Of a DNA stretch of 64,000 bases, positions 58,801 through 64,000 are shown piece after piece (the stretch's first letter is position 1; each line of letters begins with the position of its first letter). The DNA lies in the NCBI GenBank assembly GCA_030063045.1, contig JAQSEB010000091.1, forward strand, positions 682,001 through 746,000, read 5' to 3'. A model generated the notes under the pieces. That model worked only from the letters and a program-made list of their open reading frames with translations, did no database searches and was not told where the DNA came from. Source of the DNA: Pratylenchus scribneri. Lineage: Eukaryota; Nematoda; Chromadorea; Rhabditida; Pratylenchidae. A program made the position numbers and the translations under genes.

Positions 58801-61800
58801 TGTTTTGGGCACTTTATGATCAACAAGGCTCCCGATGGCTCATTCAATCCGTCAGTTTGAGACTTCATTTCTTTAAAGAATTGAAGTTTTTCATTGAATT
58901 TAATATCCAATTAAATAAATGTTTATCCGTAGAATCTTCCAATGATTAGTAAAAGATTGTCAAAAATATGGGAAATTAGGTAGAAAAATATTTAATTTAT
59001 TCTTAATTTCTATTTCCACAAAAACTGAACCAAATCTTTTATAGAATAAGTCATTCAGTGTACAAAAGTTGGCCCTACAAAAATGAGACAAAATTAGTTG
59101 GAACTGGAAATGGTTTAATTCTTCAATATTTATATCTCTCCAATTTTGGCCATAATCTCCATAAATCCGGGAGAACTATAGGCAGCTCAAATTTTGGTAT
59201 TGGAATGGACACAAATCCGATATCCCCCATAAACATGGCCAATTCCAATCTAAATTGCGCAACATTTCACAGGTCAACATGGATTGCCGTGTTCCATTGC
59301 CCTGGGGCGGCGAATGGTTCCTGTTGCCCGACCAAATGCAAACATTGAATGCCGTCCTCATTCTTTTGTTCATTCCAATATTCCAAGCAATTATTTATCC
59401 ATTGGTGGCAAAGTGCTTCAAAATTACGTTGGTTTTTATTCACAATTCACAAAAATTCCCGCACATTTTAAGGCCTTTACGAAAAATGGTCGCTGGCGGA
59501 CTTTTGGCCGCATTGGCCTTTGTCGTTTCTGCCGCTGTTCAATTCGAAGTTAATGTGAGTGAAAATAAATATTTTCTGATTTTTAGGCCAATTTAAAAAG
59601 ATATTAATAAAAATCATTAAAAATTGCCGATAAAAATTACATTATGGCAAAATAATTACTAATAGGTTAGGTTTAAGGGTTTATCCTATATTCCAAACCA
59701 TATACCCAAAATTGGATAGATCTGGTCAAGGCACATCGAATGGCATATAATTTATTATGATTTGGGTCAAAATTAAAGGGTATTTAACGGCGATTTTGGA
59801 TTAATGGTTCAAAAAACCCAAACCAAAACATATTCAAATGGTCAAAATTAAAAGGTATTAAAACGGTTTAAACCCATTTTGGAATGGTTCAAAACTAAGT
59901 TAGAATTAGTAAAACACAAACCAAAACATGTTCAAATAATGCATTTTGATGAGACCTTTCGAACATACTTTTTAATAGTCTGAACCGTTACAAACATTTC
60001 GGCATTTACAATGGGTTTTCAGCAATTAAATTAAAGTATTTCCCATCCAATACAGTATTCCTTGCCGGACACACCAATCGCCGGCCATTCCTTCATGTCC
60101 GCCATCAATGCATTCCCCACTGGATGCAATATGACAATTTGCGCATTGAAAAATGGCACCGAAGAGCAATGTCGATTCCTAAAGCCAAATCAAATTCTAA
60201 CAAATTTGGACACATCAAAAAGGGAAATGTTCGAATTGCCCGCCACCAAACAGCAACAATTCAAAATTGCATTCAAAGGCAATGAAGCAAAATGCCCGTC
60301 GGCAAATTGGACAGCAAAATATGAATTGGACGCGGGCCAAACATATTGGATGTTGGTTGGAGGACAGGGAGTGGTATTTAGTCGCACAAAAACGGATAAA
60401 CCCACGGAAGGCACCGGGGTATTCAATATTGGGTGCGTTTTTTGACGAAGAATTCTTATTTACTGAAATAAATAAAAAGATTGCATTATTAGTCATTCTT
60501 TCGGTCATAGCTTAACAAGGAAATAGCCAATTTGAGAAGGCGAAATGCCATTCGAAAGCCCTACCTAAATGTTCTCTAAAAAGTGGCATTTCAAATTTTT
60601 TTTTTTTGTAAAATAAGCAGATTTTCCTTAAAAATTAGGATTTACTACACTCAAAGAGAGTTAACTTTTTTAAAGTTTATTTTCAATAAATTTTAAAAAT
60701 TGCCAAATTGTAGAGGGCAAGTTAGGATTGAAAATGATATATTGCCTTCCTAAATTAGTTATTGCCTCGCTGGGCTTGCGCCAAAAACAAATGTAGACAC
60801 TCAACGACTGTATCCATAATATAATCAAAAATTTTTCCGCTAAAGCTTTACCATTTCCTTCCACAGAATAACATTAGCATTGGATGATTTGGATGGATAT
60901 GATGGGAATTTGGCACTTTGCCGAATGCAACCGGGCGAAACAAGCAAAACTTCTGCCGATACTTCTTACTGTAATCCAAATAAGGCTGAAGATTTTTACC
61001 TTTGGAAAGCCAGCGAAGATTTGATTTCCTTTGAGCCATATCAGAATAATACAGAGGGAAAATTGGCAAAAAATGCCAGCATTTATGCGGTCAAATCAGT
61101 TCGGCAAGGAAAGTAAGCTTTCTTTTTGTTGGATGGAAATTTTTTAAGGAAAATATTTAATTTACCAAAAAGCAGTGGTTTATACCAGATAAACCTTATA
61201 ATTATGTATAAAACCCGTATCGATAAATCTCTTAAAAACACATCATTTCATAATATTTTGGTTTATAGGTTTACCCAATTCTAACTTAGTTTTGAATCTT
61301 TAAACCAAAATTGGTTTAAACCGTTTAATACCATTTAATTTTTTAATTATTTTGGGGTTATTTACTTTTGTTTCCGGCAATTTCAATGTTTTTTCGTCAA
61401 ATTAATAATAAAATTTGTTTAATTTTTGCACAGTTGGGCACTGTTTTTAATGAGAAATGGGATAAGGGAGTCGACCGGCGTTGAATTTTCCATTCAAACT
61501 CAAGGCGGTGTTTACATGTTGGCATTGACTGGAAGTTTGGAGAAAAGGCCGGTGAGTGATGATATCGCCGATTCAGAAACTAGACCATTCTTTTGGACAT
61601 AGCTCAGCGAGGCATTGCCAATTTTGAATGGCAATAGGCCATTTGAAGGCCCAGAATGTCCTCTAAAAAATTGGCTTTTTAAATTTAAAATAAATACAAT
61701 TTACTGATCGAATGAGGAAAATATATGTATTTTAAAATTTTTCTAAAAATTAGAAAAGCCATTTTTAAAGGACATTTAAGGCTTTCAAATAGCATATTGC

Positions 61801-62974
61801 CTTCCAGTCCAGAATTGTTTGTTTGCTTGATGAGTTAATGCCAAAAGAATGACTCAAATAGTGAAATTTCTTGTTTCGACTGGAAGAAAAAGGGAAAATT
61901 ATGAATTAAATGAATTTATTTCCCTTGATCAGCTAAAACAGCACCTATTCCATGTTGTGCCAGACAATGGCGTCTCCATTCTTTGGCAAGTCCCCCAAAT
62001 TGCCATAATCACGGCGGCCGAAATTCTCTTTTCAATCACCGGCTATGAATTTGCCTATTCCCAAGCGGCACCCTCTATGAAATCAGTGGTCCAAGCACTT
62101 TGGCTGTTGACTACGGCCACTGGCGATGCCATAATAATTGGTTAGTTGATAAAGAAATAAATAAATTCGTAATCAGGTGCGAAAGTGACTTTTGACTACT
62201 GTATCTTAGCTACAGTAACCTAAGGTCATTCTTTTGGCCATATCTCAGCGAGGCAATGACCAATTTAGGAAGGCGATATGTCATTCGAAAGCTCTAAATG
62301 TCCTCTAAAAAGTGGCCTAACTTATTTTTTGAAATTTCAAATAATTTTCGAAATATACCTTTTTACTTTGAACACTCGGGTTCATTACACTCAAAGGCAT
62401 GTAACTCTTACAAACTTTGGAATTTTATAAATTTTTTATAGCCACTTTTTAGACTATATTTAGAGCTTTCAATGGTACATTTCCTTACCAAATTGGTTAT
62501 TAACTTGTTGAATTGTGACCCAAAAACCAATGACCGCTTTTCAGTTGTCCTTTACTGCCCTAATAGGCTTCAAGTTCTTAATTAATTTTATGCATCTATA
62601 TTCATATTTTATATCTACATTATTTTCCAGTCGTGGTTGCAATTTTCCAATTCTCGGATTTGGCCAAAGAATTTGTGTTCTATGCGGTCGGCATGTTCTT
62701 GGTCACAATATTGCTCGCCCTTTTGGCCATTTTCTACTATGAATACAACAATTACACCGGAGAAGAGGATGATGGAAATGAAAAACAACAAAAATCCACG
62801 GTGCCAGAGGAAGAATGGACCAGCAGGATGAAGGGTCGAAAATCCGTTCAAATGTTTGGAAGCAATGAGGAATTGGATGGATCAATAAAAAGGGGCCAAG
62901 TGAATGAAGCATTCAATGCCAATACAAATACACTTGATGAAGAAGGCGAAGAGAAGGGAAATAAACAGAAATGA
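55879..62974 (+). CDS. SLC15 / PEPT proton-coupled oligopeptide transporter
   Basis: Takes up di- and tripeptides with protons at a plasma membrane (intestine in nematodes, PEPT-1/OPT-2). A cytosolic Ser-rich N-terminus (MSPANPWSGNPSADDQ) leads to IVSNEFCERFSYYGMRTVLT, the family's ExxER motif with FSYYGM. Then come GCILADGYIGKF, VFFVSILYTIGQILLALAS and the PTR2 signature GFGTGGIKPCVCSFGGDQF. The second signature is FSAFYFAINAGSMISTFISP. HWLDFYFDTHFCASDARC follows, then LPAPMFWALYDQQGSRWLIQ. The large extracellular domain typical of PEPT1/2 runs from YSLPDTPIAG and includes several N-x-S/T sites. Last helices: LWQVPQIAIITAAEILFSIT, LWLLTTATGDAIIIG and FVFYAVGMFLVTILLALLA. An acidic cytosolic tail ends at 62974. 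All transport-signature residues appear intact. Five introns each carry one family-A element. Confidence 0.92.
56148..56462. repeat. family-A palindromic MITE-like element
   Basis: In the first transporter intron, starting about 15 bp after the splice donor. Arms ACTCAACAAGGAAGCAACCA and CATATAGCTTCCCCAAATTT. Confidence 0.8.
57983..58262. repeat. family-A palindromic MITE-like element
   Basis: Transporter intron copy: TTTTTTGGCCATATCTCAGC on the left, CTATGGCCAATAAATTGC on the right; the centre is shortened. Confidence 0.75.
59665..60010. repeat. family-B dispersed element
   Basis: Long copy in a transporter intron, starting GGTTTAAGGGTTTATCCTAT, with CATATACCCAAAATTGGATA and TTCAAAACTAAGTTAGAATT, ending CTGAACCGTTACAAACATTT. 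Opposite orientation to the 41.1 and 47.6 kb copies. Confidence 0.75.
60498..60795. repeat. family-A palindromic MITE-like element
   Basis: Transporter intron copy with arms CGGTCATAGCTTAACAAGGA and GTTATTGCCTCGCTGGGCTT. Confidence 0.75.
61190..61345. repeat. family-B dispersed element (partial)
   Basis: Transporter intron; TTCTAACTTAGTTTTGAATC, AAACCAAAATTGGTTTAAAC and CGTTTAATACCATTTAATTT match the other copies; the 3' part is missing. Confidence 0.65.
61585..61855. repeat. family-A palindromic MITE-like element
   Basis: Transporter intron copy; ends ACCATTCTTTTGGACATAGC and GTTAATGCCAAAAGAATGAC pair. Confidence 0.75.
62228..62525. repeat. family-A palindromic MITE-like element
   Basis: Last-intron copy in the transporter gene, with arms GGTCATTCTTTTGGCCATAT and TTGTGACCCAAAAACCAATG. 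Confidence 0.8.
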
Positions 62975-63501
62975 TATTGCGATTATTAAAAATTAATTTA
63001 AACATTCCTTGAAAATTGCTCATTTTATCGTTTTTTAACAACCATTTTAATATTAAATTTAATTTTGATGCAGTTTATTTAGGCGGTATATGAGATATGA
63101 CAAAGAAAAATGGCTTATTTTATGGGAAATATTTAAAATGTAGAAAAAAAAACATTGAAAATGTCGAAAAGTTTATAACGGTTTAATGGTTTGCCCATGA
63201 TTAACAAACCATATACCCATTCAAAGGGATTCTTAAAGAAGTCTGATTTGGCCAAGGGCCATAAAAATATTAATATTTTTCGACACGAAAAAATTTATAT
63301 AAAAAATAAAATATAAATTCAGTCTTTTTTATGTTTAAATTTATTCTTTTTATTATTATTGAATATTGAGTCACATTTTGCTCAATTATAATTTATAATA
63401 ATTTATTTTATTATTGTTGCTTTTATTTTAATAAAATGTGAAATTAGAAAGAATAAATAGGATGGAAATTGGGATATAAAATTCGAAATTTTAGAATTTA
63501 G
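62975..63501. other. intergenic, very AT-rich
   Basis: Holds the transporter 3' UTR and the promoter of the next gene. A short family-B-like remnant (GGTTTAATGGTTTGCCCATG ... ACCATATACCCATT) is at about 63178-63222. Nothing else seen. Confidence 0.4.
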
Positions 63502-64000
63502 ATGAATAGACAATTATTTTTGCCCCAAATGCTTCAACAAATTCGAAATTCGTCGACTAGATTTTCTTATGCAAAAAAGCAGCTATTAAAAAATTATAAA
63601 TTTCCCGAAATTCGGCCTCAAGATTGTGTAGAACAACACATTCGAGGATGGGGCCCCGGTGGTTCTAATGTAAATTCGGCTGGAAATGCCGTTTTACTCA
63701 AACATATTCCAACAAATTGTTTTGTTAAAGTTAATTTATTAAAAATATTCAATAATTTTGATAAAATTCTTCCAGGTCCATGATTCAAGAAATCTGCACG
63801 AAAATATTGAAATTGCACGTGAAAGACTCAAAGTAATAGCATCTAGCATTATTTTTAATATTCAAAATGAAATGAATTTTTTTCTGATGAATTTTTGCAA
63901 AAATTTCAATTTAAATCGGCTTATTAAAATTTACTTTTTTTTTTTTTTAAATCTAAAATATTTTGTTTAAAAACAGTCCAAATTATTTACAATTCGCTGA
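63502..64000 (+). CDS. MTRFR-like (C12orf65) mitochondrial release-factor-family protein, GGS variant, possibly incomplete
   Basis: The start MNRQLFLPQMLQQIRNSSTR is basic and acid-free, a likely mitochondrial presequence. The RF-1 domain follows: VEQHIRGWGPGGSNVNSAGN, then AVLLKHIPTNCFVK, a 47-nt intron, and VHDSRNLHENIEIARERLK. This is the layout of MTRFR, which rescues stalled mitochondrial ribosomes using a GGQ motif. Here the Gln codon position (63664-63666) is TCT, Ser, so the catalytic motif is GGS. After RERLK an acceptor (AAAACAG) near 63977 opens SKLFTIR and a TGA at the very last bases of the window. That may be the true end, or the exon may continue in another frame beyond it, so the 3' boundary is uncertain. 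Mitochondrial function is inferred from the family. Confidence 0.75.

Overview
This window is AT-rich nuclear DNA from a nematode, possibly of the Tylenchina / root-knot or cyst nematode type; I cannot fix the species from sequence alone. The evidence is multi-exon genes with many very short introns (about 40-60 nt, GT..AG, often ending TTTTAG or TTTCAG), tightly spaced same-strand gene clusters that look like nematode operons, a myristoylated nematode-type globin, and a ciliary gene with a canonical RFX/DAF-19 X-box.

Layout. 1-4.6 kb: little coding potential, one large minisatellite (3.37-4.27 kb). 4.6-4.96 kb (-): a previously uncalled small secreted protein of 89 aa. 5.3-7.2 kb (-): an unrecognised protein with a possible PB1-like segment and a Gly/Trp/Pro-rich tail. 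8.1-14.3 kb (+): a probable three-gene operon, ANKRD11/12-C-terminus-like protein, METTL9 histidine methyltransferase and RWDD1 (with an apparent one-base frameshift). 14.4-18.6 kb (-): SUV3 mitochondrial RNA helicase. 19.1-20.4 kb (-): casein kinase 1 alpha-like kinase. 21.1-25.8 kb (-): SLC17 anion transporter. 27.2-28.65 kb (+): globin. 29.4-32.8 kb (-): TIA-1/TIAR three-RRM protein preceded by a conserved-looking unknown protein. 34.1-37.2 kb (+): coiled-coil protein with an internal duplication. 37.4-50.0 kb (-): WDR19/IFT144 (DYF-2), the largest gene. 51.7-53.7 kb (+): C2H2-like zinc-finger protein. 55.9-63.0 kb (+): SLC15/PEPT oligopeptide transporter. 63.5 kb-end (+): MTRFR-like mitochondrial release-factor-family protein with GGS in place of GGQ.

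Non-coding DNA is dominated by repeats: three minisatellite families, each present as two separate arrays; about 13 copies of a palindromic MITE-like element (~300 bp) sitting mostly inside introns; about 9 copies of a second dispersed element (~250-350 bp); and several tRNA-derived SINE-like fragments. Almost every long intron I examined owes its length to one of these. The genes are mostly unrelated housekeeping and physiological functions (mitochondrial RNA metabolism, RNA binding, cilia, transport), and no single pathway links them.
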